Below are positions 22,935 to 34,464 of a DNA stretch of 64,000 bases, one piece after another (position 1 is the stretch's first letter; every line of letters starts with the position of its first letter). Below the pieces are notes generated by a model, which was given only the letters and a program-made list of their open reading frames with translations, made no database searches and was not told the DNA's origin. The position numbers were made by a program, and so were the translations under genes. Source of the stretch: Kuschelorhynchus macadamiae (lineage: Eukaryota > Arthropoda > Insecta > Coleoptera > Curculionidae); assembly GCA_030620095.1 (NCBI GenBank), contig JAUTXW010002098.1, positions 186,001 to 250,000 of the forward strand. Direction: 5' to 3'.

Positions 22935-23545
22935 TCTAAAATCGCGGTTTAATTTACATTTAGAACATTCTGTCCACTTCTCGATAGTAGTTCACAACTT
23001 AAGCAAATCCAATACACATTTATTCTATAAAACAAAAATATAAAGAAACTCCTCAAAACAAAGAATTTTGTATTGTCATTAGTGCAGACGAGAGAAAAGT
23101 CAGCAGTATTTGAGACACAATAATAAACGTGAATATTGTTATTCTTACCTTTCAGTTTTCGTTCAATATTTTAAATACATTTAGTTCGAAGCCTGCATCT
23201 GTAATCCCAAAAGGGAAGTGTATTAGTCAAAGATCCACCGAGGTTTTTTATAGAAAATCAATAAGGTTTCACGTAGCGTTTTTCCTATTGGCAAATCGTA
23301 GTTATTACACTGGATAACATATAGAAAACCAACTGGAGAATACTGATTCCGTAAAAAGGAATAAATCGGCGGCTTCTCGACCTCAAAAGAAATGGGAAAT
23401 GTAAAATTCGAATACTATAGATAAAGTTCGCAAAAGATGCGAACTTCATATATTTTTTTACATCTGACATCGTGTGTTCCAATTGAAATCGAAAAACATT
23501 ATTTTATGAAAAGCCATTCTATAACACTGAAATAAAGGACACTTC
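22935..23545 (+). repeat. R1 dispersed repeat, 3' portion
   Basis: It carries the full 3' order of R1 landmarks from 'tctctaaaatcgcggtttaa' through 'gtagttcacaacttaagc', 'gcagacgagagaaaagtcag', 'caaagatccaccgaggtt', 'gcttctcgacctcaaaaga' and 'tacatctgacatcgtgtg', ending 'aaataaaggac'. Confidence 0.75.
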
Positions 23546-23782
23546 CAGAAAAGGGAAGGAAAATGGGTCCCGGTGAAATTTTATTTTAATATGATGTGAT
23601 TCATGGATCGTGTATATTATACACGCCACCACAAATAGTAGTTTTTTATGAAAATAACGTTACTAAGAGAGATGTAGACAATTTAATTTAAAAAATCACG
23701 GATTGATTATCTATATTTTTTACAATTTAAGTATCGGAAATAAGTATTAAACTATCGGAATATAACAAAGTTCATTAAGTTT

Positions 23783-23885
23783 CTGGTGTGAGCTCTCAAG
23801 TCTTTTGAGTAGATTATTTGATTTACAATGCGAAGGGCTTTGGTTCCAACTCCGGCAGGCGACTTTTCTTTAGTTTTGTTTTTTT
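23783..23885 (+). repeat. tRNA-like SINE head, copy 2
   Basis: It reads 'ggtgtgagctctcaagtc', 'gagtagattatttgatttac', 'gctttggttccaactccggc' and a T-rich run. The 'ggttccaactcc' word is close to an RNA polymerase III B box. It shares the 'ggcaggcga' exit with copy 1. Confidence 0.5.
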
Positions 23886-23997
23886 AATCGAAACTTGAAA
23901 TTTTGTGTTTGTGTTTTAAATATGGAACTACGTATTTGTTTAGTTCGTTTTTTATAAAAACAACAATATTTTTCAGGTTTTCACTATATATTTGTTG

Positions 23998-24043
23998 TCA
24001 ACATTACATGTTTCGCATATAAAATAGCTTCTTCAGATGTTGA
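23998..24043 (-). ncRNA. Hammerhead-ribozyme-like motif of a Penelope-like element
   Basis: On the minus strand, stem I is 'tcaacat' pairing with 'atgttga' (7 bp). Between them are CTGAAGA (core CUGANGA), a short stem-II region, GAAA, and a palindromic 'acatgt' stem III, with A at the cleavage position (GUA). This matches the minimal type I hammerheads described at Penelope-like element ends, which may work as dimers. It lies just downstream of the minus-strand GIY-YIG fragment, as expected for that element's 3' end. A second copy is at 31306-31351. Confidence 0.65.
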
Positions 24044-24194
24044 GGCATAACTAAAATACTACAATGTTAAAATGTAAAGGGTAAACAACAGGTAAAAATC
24101 TACGTCAAAAGGACGGTTTAGTGGAATAAATTTATTAACTATTTAATTGTAATTGGTCTTTTAGTAAACGGTCTGATCATTTTAGTTTGTTTAT

Positions 24195-24385
24195 TTCGAG
24201 GAATTCAAGCATATTAAGGGCATAAATAGTAAAAGATGATTTGCAAAGGCTGAATCACATTTTTTATTTAAAAAACTATTTTTATGCTCTGAAATGCGTT
24301 TGTTAAACGTTCTACCTGTTTGACCTCTGTACGTTTCTGGGCAGTCACCGCAGGTTAACTTATAGACACCTGATTGTTTTGATTT
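24195..24385 (-). pseudogene. Penelope-like element GIY-YIG endonuclease fragment
   Basis: The minus strand reads QSGVYKLTCGDCPETYRGQT then GRTFNKRISEHKNSFLNKK, CDSAFANHLL, and after a frameshift IYALNMLEFLEINKLK. The GVYKL and YxGQTGR words are the GIY-YIG hallmark of Penelope-like retroelements, with the Arg and Glu of the nuclease (GRTFNKRISEH) present. The second tyrosine-glycine motif reads YRGQ. The 3' flank holds the hammerhead-like motif at 23998-24043. The RT of this copy is missing. A plus-strand RT fragment starts 26 bp away in head-to-head orientation. Confidence 0.8.
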
Positions 24386-24410
24386 TTACTCCAGCTCTGA
24401 AGGTTTAATT

Positions 24411-24712
24411 ATGGAAAACCCATTAAGTCCTTTACTAGCTGAGATTTTTATGGACAATATCGAACATACTATACACCAGAATCTACTAATAAAAAACTTT
24501 ATTTATTGGTTTAGGTATGTTGATGACATTTTACCTTGTTTTGTTGTAACAAAGAGACAATTAAGTGTTTTTATTGATTTTATAAATAGTATTCACCCTA
24601 GTATAAGTTTTACAACCGAATTAGAACAAACTAACTACCGTTTACTAAATGACCAATTAGAATTAAATAGCTCTCCTTTGCTAAATTTATTTCACTAAAC
24701 CGTCCTTTTGTC
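24411..24712 (+). pseudogene. Penelope-like reverse transcriptase C-terminal fragment
   Basis: It reads ENPLSPLLAEIFMDNIEHTI, then NFIYWFRYVDDILPCFVVTK and SIHPSISFTTELEQTNYRLL. The MGSPLSPLLA-like word and the YVDD catalytic box are typical of Penelope-like RTs. The frame then runs into 'cactaaaccgtccttttgtc'. This is the inverted counterpart of 24106-24130, the 3' flank of the minus-strand copy, so this second copy has lost everything between RT and its 3' tail. A TA microsatellite follows directly. Confidence 0.8.

Positions 24713-24769
<57 letters not shown>
24713..24769. repeat. (TA)n microsatellite
   Basis: About 28 TA units directly after the Penelope 3' flank word. Confidence 0.95.
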
Positions 24770-24771
<2 letters not shown>

Positions 24772-27384
24772 AATCTCATGTCTAATATGAAGCCCGGTAT
24801 ATCCCACAGACTACCCGAATCCCTGCCTAAATATTGGTTTGAACAAAGTGTTTACTGAAAAACAATTTAAATGTTACAGTTATTGCAAGCAAAGGCAGAG
24901 GGGTAAATTTTTCTTGATATATAGAAATCGTTATATTTTCCCGGTTTTATGAATCCCATACGTTTTTAGAAAATAAGAAGTCCGCTGTGTAAAAATGTAT
25001 ATACTTGTTGAATTATACGAAGTCCAGCTGCGTTGCCAATATGCTCAAGCAATACAAGCATTTTTATTTATTCTTAACAGTTATCATACTTATTTTTTAT
25101 TAATAGAGAATTATATTTAGTAAAAATTTTAAACTGTGAATAGGGTAATTCGAAAAACTGAAGAAGTCATTTTTGTAATAGACTAATATTTTCTATGCGT
25201 TAATAGAAAAAATGGTTTTATTATATTTACTACAATTTTAAGTATTATATTGAAAGAAAATTTCAAGAAAATGTTTTCGTTTTTGTTGTGGTACTTTACC
25301 ATTTGTTTTATTTTGATTTGATCGTATTTGTCGTTTGAATTAATCACTAATTAATAAAAAAATATAAAGTTTTATAGATTGTGGTTACCTCCATATGTAA
25401 AAACCTTTGGTCTGAAAATAAAAGTTTAAGAACTTATAGTTTATCTGTTAAAAATTATTGCACATTTAGGGGTCGTAATTATTACTAACAAAAGAAAATA
25501 AAACTAATTCTTTGGATATAAAAATTAAAAAATATTAAAAAAATGTGTAGTTATTTACATATTTAAAGTACTAACTGCTGTCAAGTATTATTTTTAACAA
25601 TATGATTATATAATACACGAAAATGTTTATTTTTTTTTGACACCTTACTCACCGCTTTAAAAATTGTAAAGTTTTAATAGTGCAACATTATTTAAGTCTA
25701 TATAGTTACTAACCCATTAAAACTAACTGCTTTCAAGTACTGTTTATAACAATCGGATTACAGGGGTAATTGGAAGCAATTGTTCAAAAGGACTTAAAGT
25801 TCCCAATCAGTGGATCATTTATGGCGTCATTCTAATGAAGATTTTGTTTTAAAATTTAAAAAATGCATTAAATGTGTTGACAATACGTGTTCATAGTTTA
25901 ATACAGATTCAGGTAAGATATGTTTTATCTCTTTTATAATGTAAAATAGATCTAAAAAGGTTGTAATATTTACTAGATAAAACTTAAATATTGTGAAATA
26001 AGATCTTCCATCTTAGTTATAAATGAATGATTTAATGATTTAGACTTGTCTACAAGGATACATGACCCATCCCTTAACAAATATTTTCTAATGTTTTCAA
26101 GAAATCAGGGATTTCACAAGAATCAAAGGAACCATCCATTTAGTACAAAAGCTCTCACGGCTGGAGTCAACTAAGAAATCATGGTTCTTGAGTTTAGACC
26201 TTGTCAAATTGAAATTTGTTTTCTATTTGCAAAATTACAATTTGACCATTTTTTCCCATTTTCCACGAGCCATGTGTGCCATGACCAAGCATAAATATAC
26301 ATTTCTATTAATAAGTTCTAAAGAGTTCAAAAAATTAAATTAATGTAAAAGACCAAGAAGTTATAAAACTTAATAAGGAATTTTTATTTATAGTAAAAAT
26401 GGTTAGTGGCACTGTAGTAAAAATTCCTCTGAGGTAAAAGGAGTTGCAACCTGGGAAAAAGTAATGTCCTATAAAGTATTCTGAAATGAACCATAGCCAC
26501 TCTGTAGGCATTATTCACAGCATATAGATGAGTACATCAAATGTTATATAATAAAAACTAAAAAAATTAAAATATTAACACTCCCTATCTCTAAAACGAA
26601 TGCCTTGCAAGCACATGTTAATATGAACTTCTAGCCCGAAAGTAAGCCAAAAATTATGTCCTGCATTTTTGGTCACCAACCAAAAAAACACCCTGTATTA
26701 AAGTAAATACAAAATTTGGACACTAAATATAATTTGATATTAGCTCGAAAGCTGGCCTCATGTTTCATTGCTAAATCTGCTTAAAAGCAGATGATCTTTT
26801 TTTATATATATATTCATCCTGTTAATGCTTAGAATATACTCTGCTAGTGCACAGGCGGGACTAATGCTTCACAACTATATGCCAAGTGTGTCCAAAAAAG
26901 TATGCAACATATGGAAAACTTTATTCAGTAAGCATACATTAGGAAGTTTTTATTTCTGATTAAAGTTGCTGCTTATAGAAAAAAATAGTTTAGACAGTAA
27001 TAAACTTTAGGTCAGATATACAGGGTTATCAAAACATACAAACTAATGGATTTCAACACTAAAATTACAAAAAATACAATTTTTGTGACGGCAGTTTTAA
27101 AGGCCAGCAAAGTTTTTTCATATATGTTATTTTTCACTACAAATAACTCCTTTTAACTATACTAAATACGGAAACATTTTTTTAGATGTGAATTACGATC
27201 TTTTGTGCAGACGTTTCAAATTGCCTAGCGCAAGATTGACACTGAAGAAAAAAACTAGGATTATTTTTTTAAAGTTATACTTAACATTTTAAGGTTGTTT
27301 TTATTTCCATGCATTTCTGTTGAGTTATGTTCTGGTTTTTGATTGGTTTGCATTGTTTTTATGTGGTATGAAATTTATGGGGTG
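24770..27384. other. Unassigned AT-rich interval
   Basis: No gene was recognised. An 'acaccctgtatta' word at 26690 resembles the end of a mariner-type element, but its partner was not found. The rest shows no reading frame, repeat partner or structured signal. Confidence 0.4.
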
Positions 27385-27778
27385 TAGGGTAAGGTTGCCT
27401 AAGAGCACGCACAATGTAAGAGTACGCAGAGTCATTTTTAGAGAATGTGAGACGTGTATAGACCGTCAGTTAATATTAGTGTATAGTGACATTAAAAGGT
27501 AAGTAAATTCCAAAATTTGAACTAAATCGGTTAAAAAATAATTGTCCAAAGCTTCGTTGTAAGTTTTTGCTTCCTTCCGATGTAACTTTCTTCAAAATTC
27601 AAACAGTGATAAAAAGTTAGGTTATGATTGAAAAGCGCGAAGTTTAAAAGAGGAGTGTCTCCCAGTCCGCCACATACAGTTGAATCGGATATTTAAAACT
27701 TTAAAACATTATATGGGCTATTAAAGGGAATAACTAAAAAGCGAACAGAAATCCAAGAGTACGCAGTAATGCTTAACA

Positions 27779-27802
27779 CAAGAGTACGCATGCGTACTCT
27801 TG
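27779..27802. promoter_or_regulatory. 24-bp perfect palindrome made of two transposase-site words
   Basis: Two head-to-head copies of 'aagagtacgca' form a perfect palindrome about 175 bp upstream of the pogo start codon. By position it could be a transposase binding site that also regulates transcription. That role is inference. Confidence 0.6.
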
Positions 27803-27977
27803 GATTTTAATGTTCTTTACATATAAATGGATAATTATCTCTTTTAATATTTCACCTATTAAAATAAATAAAAAACATATAAATCAGAAAAAAATCTAAT
27901 TGACTATACACGCTGTACAAATACAAAAATTTTATTTAAATTAGGTATTTTTTTTAGTTACATCTTTTTTTTTCGAA

Positions 27978-30017
27978 ATGGGCCCTTATAAACGAACTAG
28001 CAATCGCCAATTAAAATTTACAGAAAGTATTCTAAATGAAATAAAGAAAAAGGTAGCTGCTGGTCAATCAAAAAGGTCGGTTGCAAAAGAATATGGAATC
28101 CATGAGGCTACATTAAGAAAACGGCTTAAAGTTGGAAATGTGCCGACTTCATTGGGAAGATATAAGCGAGTATTTACCGAAGAGAATGAACTAGAATTGG
28201 TGAAGAGGATCAAAGAATTAGACGAGCTATTTTATGGACTCCAGGCTAAAGAATTGCGCAAATTGGTTTACCAGTTCGCCGAACAATTGAAACTTTCTCA
28301 CCCTTTTAATAAAACCACTAAATTAGTCGGCAAAAAGTGGCTTACAACTTTTTGCCAAAAGCATAATCTTTCGGTACGACAACCCGAGAAGGTGAGCATA
28401 GCTAGAACTATTGGGTTTAATAAAGTCCAAGTATCAAGGTTTTTTGCTAATTTATTACGCCTTATTGAAACTCATTCGTTTAGTGGCAAAAATATTTACA
28501 ACATGGACGAAACTGGGATGTTGACAGTCCCAAATAAAATACCAAAAGTTGTGAGCATTAAGGGTAAAAAAGCGATGGGAAAAGTTGTTTCGGGCGAAAG
28601 GGGAACATTAATAACAGCTGTGTGTTGTGCAAATGCTAGAGGACTATATTTGCCACCTTCATTAATATTCCCTAGAAAAAGAGAAAAACAAGAGTTTCTG
28701 TATGGTGCTTCAGAAGACACCATTTTGATGTTATCAGATTCTGGCTTTATTAATGCAGAGCTTTTTATTAAGTGGTTAAATCATTTTAACCAGCATGTAA
28801 AACCGTCAATTAAAGACCCAGTACTATTAATACTGGACAACCACAGTTCGCACATCAGTTTAGAAGCGATATCGTTTTGCCGTAAAAATGGAATTCATCT
28901 ACTTAGCCTGCCGCCTCATTGTAGTCACAGGCTTCAACCATTAGACGTTGGGTTTTTTGGTCCGCTGAAAGCGGCCTATTGTCAAGAGGCAGATACCTGG
29001 ATGACTCTAAATCCTGGTAAATTAATTACAATATATCAGGTGGCAGGACTATTTGGCAAAGCATATGCTAGAGTGGCATCCCTTCAAAATTCGGAAAAGT
29101 CTTTTTCGGCTACGGGAATATGGCCCTATAACCCTAATGTCTTTTCAGAAGTTGATTTTGCGCCCTCCACGGTAACTTCTTCAGAAGTCTTAGAATCGGA
29201 CATTGAAATTATCATTGAAAATAGAGATTTAGAACAAGAGATATTGAAAGATTTGCCAGCAGAACCAAGGATTTTAGCTACTGCTGAAACAGGCGAGGTA
29301 GTAGCCCCGCACTTGGATATAGGTAAGTAAGTAAACTTTAAGTGAATGTATTTTTTTAAACGTTTATTTTTTGCTGCCAACAGGTTCAGCACCTATTCAA
29401 CTTGTTAATTCTCCAAAACCTGGCCCGAGTTGGGCCGTTGATCCTCAGACGCCACCAAAAAGTTCTTTTTCAGAAGCTATGCCTTCGCAGTTGCCATCTG
29501 AAGAGGACCAAAACAAAATAGGTATTGTATTTTGATCCTCCTACTTTAAAAGCAAATGAATCTGAAGGTTTGTAATTGTTATAAAAAATCTAAAACTAAG
29601 GACAACTTACTAAAACTAACTTTTTTATAGACGTGAGTGTCTTGGATAAATTGTGTCCAATACCGCGGAAACCTCGCTGTGCAAAAAAAACGGAAAGCTG
29701 CAAGTAAGAAATCAGAAGTTTTAACGAGTACTCCATTTAAGGACTCATTAGAAGAAGAAAACGTGAACAAAAAAAAGAAAACTCAAGTTAAACGGAATTT
29801 TAATACAAAACCAAATAAGACTGAAAAACCAAAAAAATGTGATAAAGAGAAAGTGGATAAGGAGAGAGAAATATCAGGTACATGTCCGGCATGTCAAGAA
29901 TTTTATTTTGATCCATCCGAAACTGACCTGATTCAATGTAAGAAGTGTGACAGATGGTACCACGAAATCTGCACTTCCTATGAAGGGTTTAACAATTTTT
30001 TTTGTGACCTGTGCTAG
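27978..30017 (+). CDS. Pogo-like transposase with C-terminal PHD-like finger (three exons, one frameshift)
   Basis: Exon 1 (27978-29322) is fully open. It has an N-terminal Psq-type helix-turn-helix (residues about 10-55, GQSKRSVAKEYGIHEATLRK). A CENP-B-like HTH follows to about residue 145. The DDE_1 catalytic domain has Asp in NMDETG, in LILDNHSSH and in LQPLDVGFFG, the last two 36 residues apart (DD35D spacing). It then uses a donor 'gtaagt' at 29323. Exon 2 (29384-29521) and exon 3 (from 29631) keep phase, joining as G-SAPIQLV and G/D-VSVLDKLCPIP. In exon 3 the frame is lost at an eight-A run (29683-29690) and resumes in the next frame to the end, CPACQEFYF...QCKKCDRWYHEIC...CDLC. This PHD-like C4HC3 finger is seen in this subfamily. 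With that single indel the protein is inactive at the C-terminus, unless the run is a sequencing error. Nuclear transposase; cut-and-paste at TA. Confidence 0.88.
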
Positions 30018-30298
30018 TTCACCTATTGTGTGCGCACTCTTGGTGTTACATGCGTTCTCTTAGATTTCACGTTGCGTACTCATGGATCCAATGCATTCCA
30101 AGAGTACGCATTTTAAGAATTTTAGTTTTTATTTTATTTAAGCTATTTACCAAAGCATTTATGTTTTTGTTGTATGTTTTTTAACAGAGTTTTTTTATAT
30201 CCAATATGATAATAAATATTTTATCACAAAAAAATACCTTGTTTATAAGTTATTCCCCTTTAAAAGTTATATGCGTACTCTTGGGCAACCTTCCCCTA

Positions 30299-31190
<892 letters not shown>

Positions 31191-31305
31191 TAACATATAA
31201 TTTTAAGGTTTTTTTAATTTATTACCATCTTCTTTGGGTTTTCCCTATAATTGTTACGTGTTGTTTACCTTCTACATTTTAACATTGTAGTATTTTAGTT
31301 ATACC

Positions 31306-31351
31306 TCAACATCTGAGGAAGCTATTGTATTTGCGAAACATGTCATGTTGA
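31306..31351 (+). ncRNA. Hammerhead-ribozyme-like motif, second Penelope copy
   Basis: Stem I 'tcaacat' / 'atgttga' is perfect over 7 bp. The core is CTGAGGA (fits CUGANGA), a short stem II with 'gc'/'gc' closing, then GAAAC, a palindromic 'acatgt' stem III and the canonical cleavage triplet GTC. Sequence either side (31265-31400) matches 23950-24100 in inverse orientation, so this is another 3' end of the same Penelope family, on the plus strand. The compensated stem across two diverged copies supports a structured RNA. Confidence 0.7.
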
Positions 31352-31789
31352 CAACAAATATATAGTGACAATCTTAAGACGTTGTTATTCTAAAAAATTT
31401 TATGATGGATTTTCATCACGTAATGGCTATCAGTATTCAATTTTTGTTTAATCCCAGTCAGACTTTTTTTGTTTGATATAATAAAGTTTATCTATAAAAA
31501 ACAATAAAGATAACACAAGGTTATGCAATCAAATGTGTAAAAATCTGTGCTGTGATTGGTAGAAGCCGTCACATAAGTGATGCCTGTTTAGCGCCTCGTA
31601 GAGCATTGGTTTTTAATTTCAGTACATTTTTACACAATTGAAGTTAGGTTTTATGACGAATTTTTTCGAATAATTCCTTATTTTGTTAAATTAAGTCTTT
31701 ACAACGCTCCTAGTACCGTTATTTTCATCAAAAAAATATTATTTTTTGAAAAACTAATGTGTTATACACCCGGTTTATTACTTGAATAC

Positions 31790-32360
31790 AAGTTACAGAT
31801 GGCACTAGTGAATACTGTTCCTTTTTAAATAAAAGAGGCACAAATTTGTCAAAAACGTAAATATTCGAATAATTTCACTGAACTGGAACACACGAGCTAT
31901 CTTAACTATTTTTAGAGGGCTTGAGGATAATGCTTTTTGGCAATAAAAAGACAGTTAAATACATCAAAATGTCGGATACAGTTTGATACCGAAAATTGTA
32001 TAAATCATTTAAGTTTTTAATAGTAAAGAGGTTTATTGGCTCACTTTTCTAAAGGTCTTTTGGTCTGTAAGTTAATGAAAACTTAGTGGTTTCAATTTTG
32101 CGGCCATTTATCAATGTAATGAATATTCTATTTAATACTTTCAAACCTATAGTTAAAGAGATTAATTAGTTAAAATTTTTGTAATAAATTACCTTCATAT
32201 TTCCTTGAACAACATCGTTTCGGCAACGAATTAATGACGTCACTATAAACATGGTTCGAAGGACCCATGGCCACGAAGGCACCTAGAAAGTTGGCTTCAA
32301 AACATGGAATAAGTTTTTGGTGCAATCGATTTTTCTATTTGTACAGGAAGCTGTCATATT
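31790..32360 (+). repeat. P3 dispersed repeat, copy 2
   Basis: Collinear with 13240-13770: 'ggcactagtgaatactg', 'gagctatcttaactattttt', 'aaaatgtcggataca', 'gtggtttcaattttgcgg', 'gaatattctatttaatactt', 'aggcacctagaaagttg' and 'tacaggaagctgtcata'. It directly precedes the Penelope GIY-YIG fragment, so P3 may be part of a Penelope-associated element. Confidence 0.6.
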
Positions 32361-32395
32361 TAGGTTTTGTTACGGAGTGAAGAAACGTTTCATGA

Positions 32396-32676
32396 TTATA
32401 TTATTGTGGCGACTGTTCCACGACCTATGTGGAACAAACAGGTAGACAAATTTCCACGGGGTGAGAGAACATTTGAGTCTTTTCAAGAAATTCAGGAATT
32501 CGGATGTGACTGAAACTGTTTCAGCTTTTGCGAATCATTTGTTAGAGTCATGTCATGATTTTTCCATTTCTGAGGTTGATATTTTATATGAATGTCCAAA
32601 GGGGAAAAAGCTTGACTTGCTAGAAAAAAATGGAAATAATCAAGGCTATAAAAAGTCCAATTCTCATTTGTGTTAA
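32396..32676 (+). pseudogene. Penelope-like GIY-YIG endonuclease fragment 2
   Basis: It starts CGDCSTTYVEQTGRQISTG, has a stop, then in the overlapping frame REHLSLFKKFRNSDVTETV, SAFANHLLESCHDFSISEVD and ILYECPKGKKLDLLEK. The TYxxQTGR and REH words identify the GIY-YIG module. The Gly of the YxGQTGR motif is replaced by Glu (YVEQTGR), and one frameshift is present. It is more distant from the 24195-24385 copy and has a longer C-terminal tail, so it is probably a different Penelope subfamily. Confidence 0.7.
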
Positions 32677-32794
32677 CGACGTTTTTAATTTCGAACCAAT
32701 CCTAATATTTAACAATTTAATGCAATAATTATTGTAGGCAACCTTCATCTCATCAACGATTTTATAGAGTGAGAGTTTTTGGTTATTTTCGTCG

Positions 32795-32890
32795 ACTAGT
32801 CTATAGGCACTTACTCTGGCCTCTCAGGCAGTCTAGGTTCAATTCCAGCTAGGTACATGCATCTTTTTTTTAATACTTTTTTAACATTTT
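32795..32890 (+). repeat. tRNA-like SINE head, copy 3
   Basis: It includes 'gtctataggcacttactc' and 'ctaggttcaattccagctag', followed by a T-run. 'ggttcaattcc' is an excellent B-box match, and an A-box-like segment lies about 40 bp upstream. It is probably a tRNA-derived SINE. Confidence 0.5.
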
Positions 32891-33229
32891 ATTTTGTTTA
32901 TTCACGTGTATTCAAATATGTATAAGTAATTGTTTGTTTTGTTTAGTACTTTAGTGTGTTTTGTTCTATTTGTAAGTTATTGTTTTCGGATTTGTGAGTA
33001 TGATTATTTACTAAGGTTCTCCCAGTTGTTTGTAGATCTGATAATGCTGGAAATGGCGCAACACTTGTTATGTTAATAATTATAATTAACTGAGATTCAG
33101 ACTTGGAGCCTTTTTCTATGTTCATTATTTTACTCAGTTTAAGTTTCCTGTAATTTTTAATTTATTTTTTTGGGTTGGGTCCTTTAAATATTTTCTTAAA
33201 AGCTGATATTTTTTCTTACTTGAAATAGC

Positions 33230-34460
33230 AAGCGACCGGGTGGAATATCCCTAAGAATCTGTTTGTTCACCAAAATTTTATTTAGATTTTTAAATTAAAT
33301 TTGACTTAGATTTTTTGGCGAAAAATACGTTTACATTTTCAAAATACCTACTGTTTAGAATGCTAGAGTTTCGTGGAAAAGCAGCATCTTGAAACACTTA
33401 ACATTTTGTTATGCTAATTTAAGTGAAGCCGTAAAAAACGTGTAAAGGTTTATCAAAAAAATAGTATATTACTATTAGCACTTATACAGAAATATGAGAA
33501 ATTCATAGAAAAAATTATGAATGAATGAATGAAGAATGGCTATTAGAGTTCTTTAGTCTTTAAACTTTAGTAGTAGTTTTTTAACCTAAATAAAAAATAA
33601 TAAAGGAATTTTTTAACATTCTTTATTATTTATTTACCATTAATTCACTTAAGCTATCCATAAGACAAACATAAAATTTTTAAAATCGAAATTAAAAATA
33701 ATATTTAGGGAAGTCAAACACGAAAAACATTGAATATTCAACCGTGGAATAATTTAACCTACAAAAGTACAAAACGGACTCCGCATGTTATTCGGGAAAC
33801 ACAATATTTTCATTTTAAAATGGTATAAAATACACCGACTATTCCTCAACCTTTATAATATTTTTTACTAAAATGTTTTTGTTAAGTGTTAAGATTGACG
33901 AAGAATCTAATTTAGTCCCTAATTTAAACAAATTATTCACGGTCACAACCATGTAGTTGAGACGTATCTTAGGAAAACAACAAAAGGCCAAAATTAAACA
34001 AATTAAGTTAGCGGTTCCATAGAATAAGGGAATGGAACCTAAATTTATTAATAAAATATATGCCTTCAAAAACCCTTTAACTACCAAGGTATGAGCAATT
34101 AAAATATTAATGATACAACAAACACGACATAAGTTTCATGTAATCTAAATATTCTGTCAAATGTTTTTCGAGTTTCCTGACAATTTTTGTTTTCGAACAT
34201 GTTTTTGCAAAACACGCCTCACTTGCTTTTGACAAATTGATCTACAAACTGTTGCATGTTAAATTTCCTAAAGTTTCTTTACCTAATCTTTAAAATCACG
34301 GTTTAATTCACGTTTAGAATAATCTGCCTTTTTTTCGAATGTAGTTCATAACTTAAGCAAATACAACACACATCGATTTAATAAAACAAGAAAGTCGAAT
34401 AATTCCTGAAAACAAAAGAAAAGAATTATTTTACTATTTGTTTGTCGTTAGTGCAGACAC
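33230..34460 (+). repeat. R1 dispersed repeat, longest linear copy
   Basis: It joins the upstream part seen at 18000-18790 with the downstream part seen in the palindrome ('cataagtttcatgtaatcta', 'aaaacacgcctcacttgc', 'tttctttacctaatcttt', 'gtagttcataacttaagc', 'gttagtgcagac'). It is broken at about 34458, where the minus-strand LINE begins, so that LINE probably inserted into R1. The open frame at 33839-34087 lies inside and is not a gene. Confidence 0.65.
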
Positions 34461-34464
34461 AGAT

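Larger units (their letters stand above)
27387..30296 (+). mobile_element. Nearly complete pogo/Tigger-type DNA transposon with TA target duplication
   Basis: The left terminus 'gggtaaggttgcctaagag' and right terminus (reverse complement 'ggggaaggttgcccaagag') form about 26-bp inverted repeats. TA flanks both sides (27385-27386 and 30297-30298). The element is 2910 bp and encodes a spliced pogo transposase (27978-30017). An 11-bp word, 'aagagtacgca' or a one-base variant, recurs at both ends: near 27397, 27417, 27756 and 27780-27801 (twice, as a palindrome), and near 30035, 30052, 30073, 30097 and 30272. These are probably the transposase binding sites. Ends and TSD are well matched, so the insertion is relatively young. 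Confidence 0.9.
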
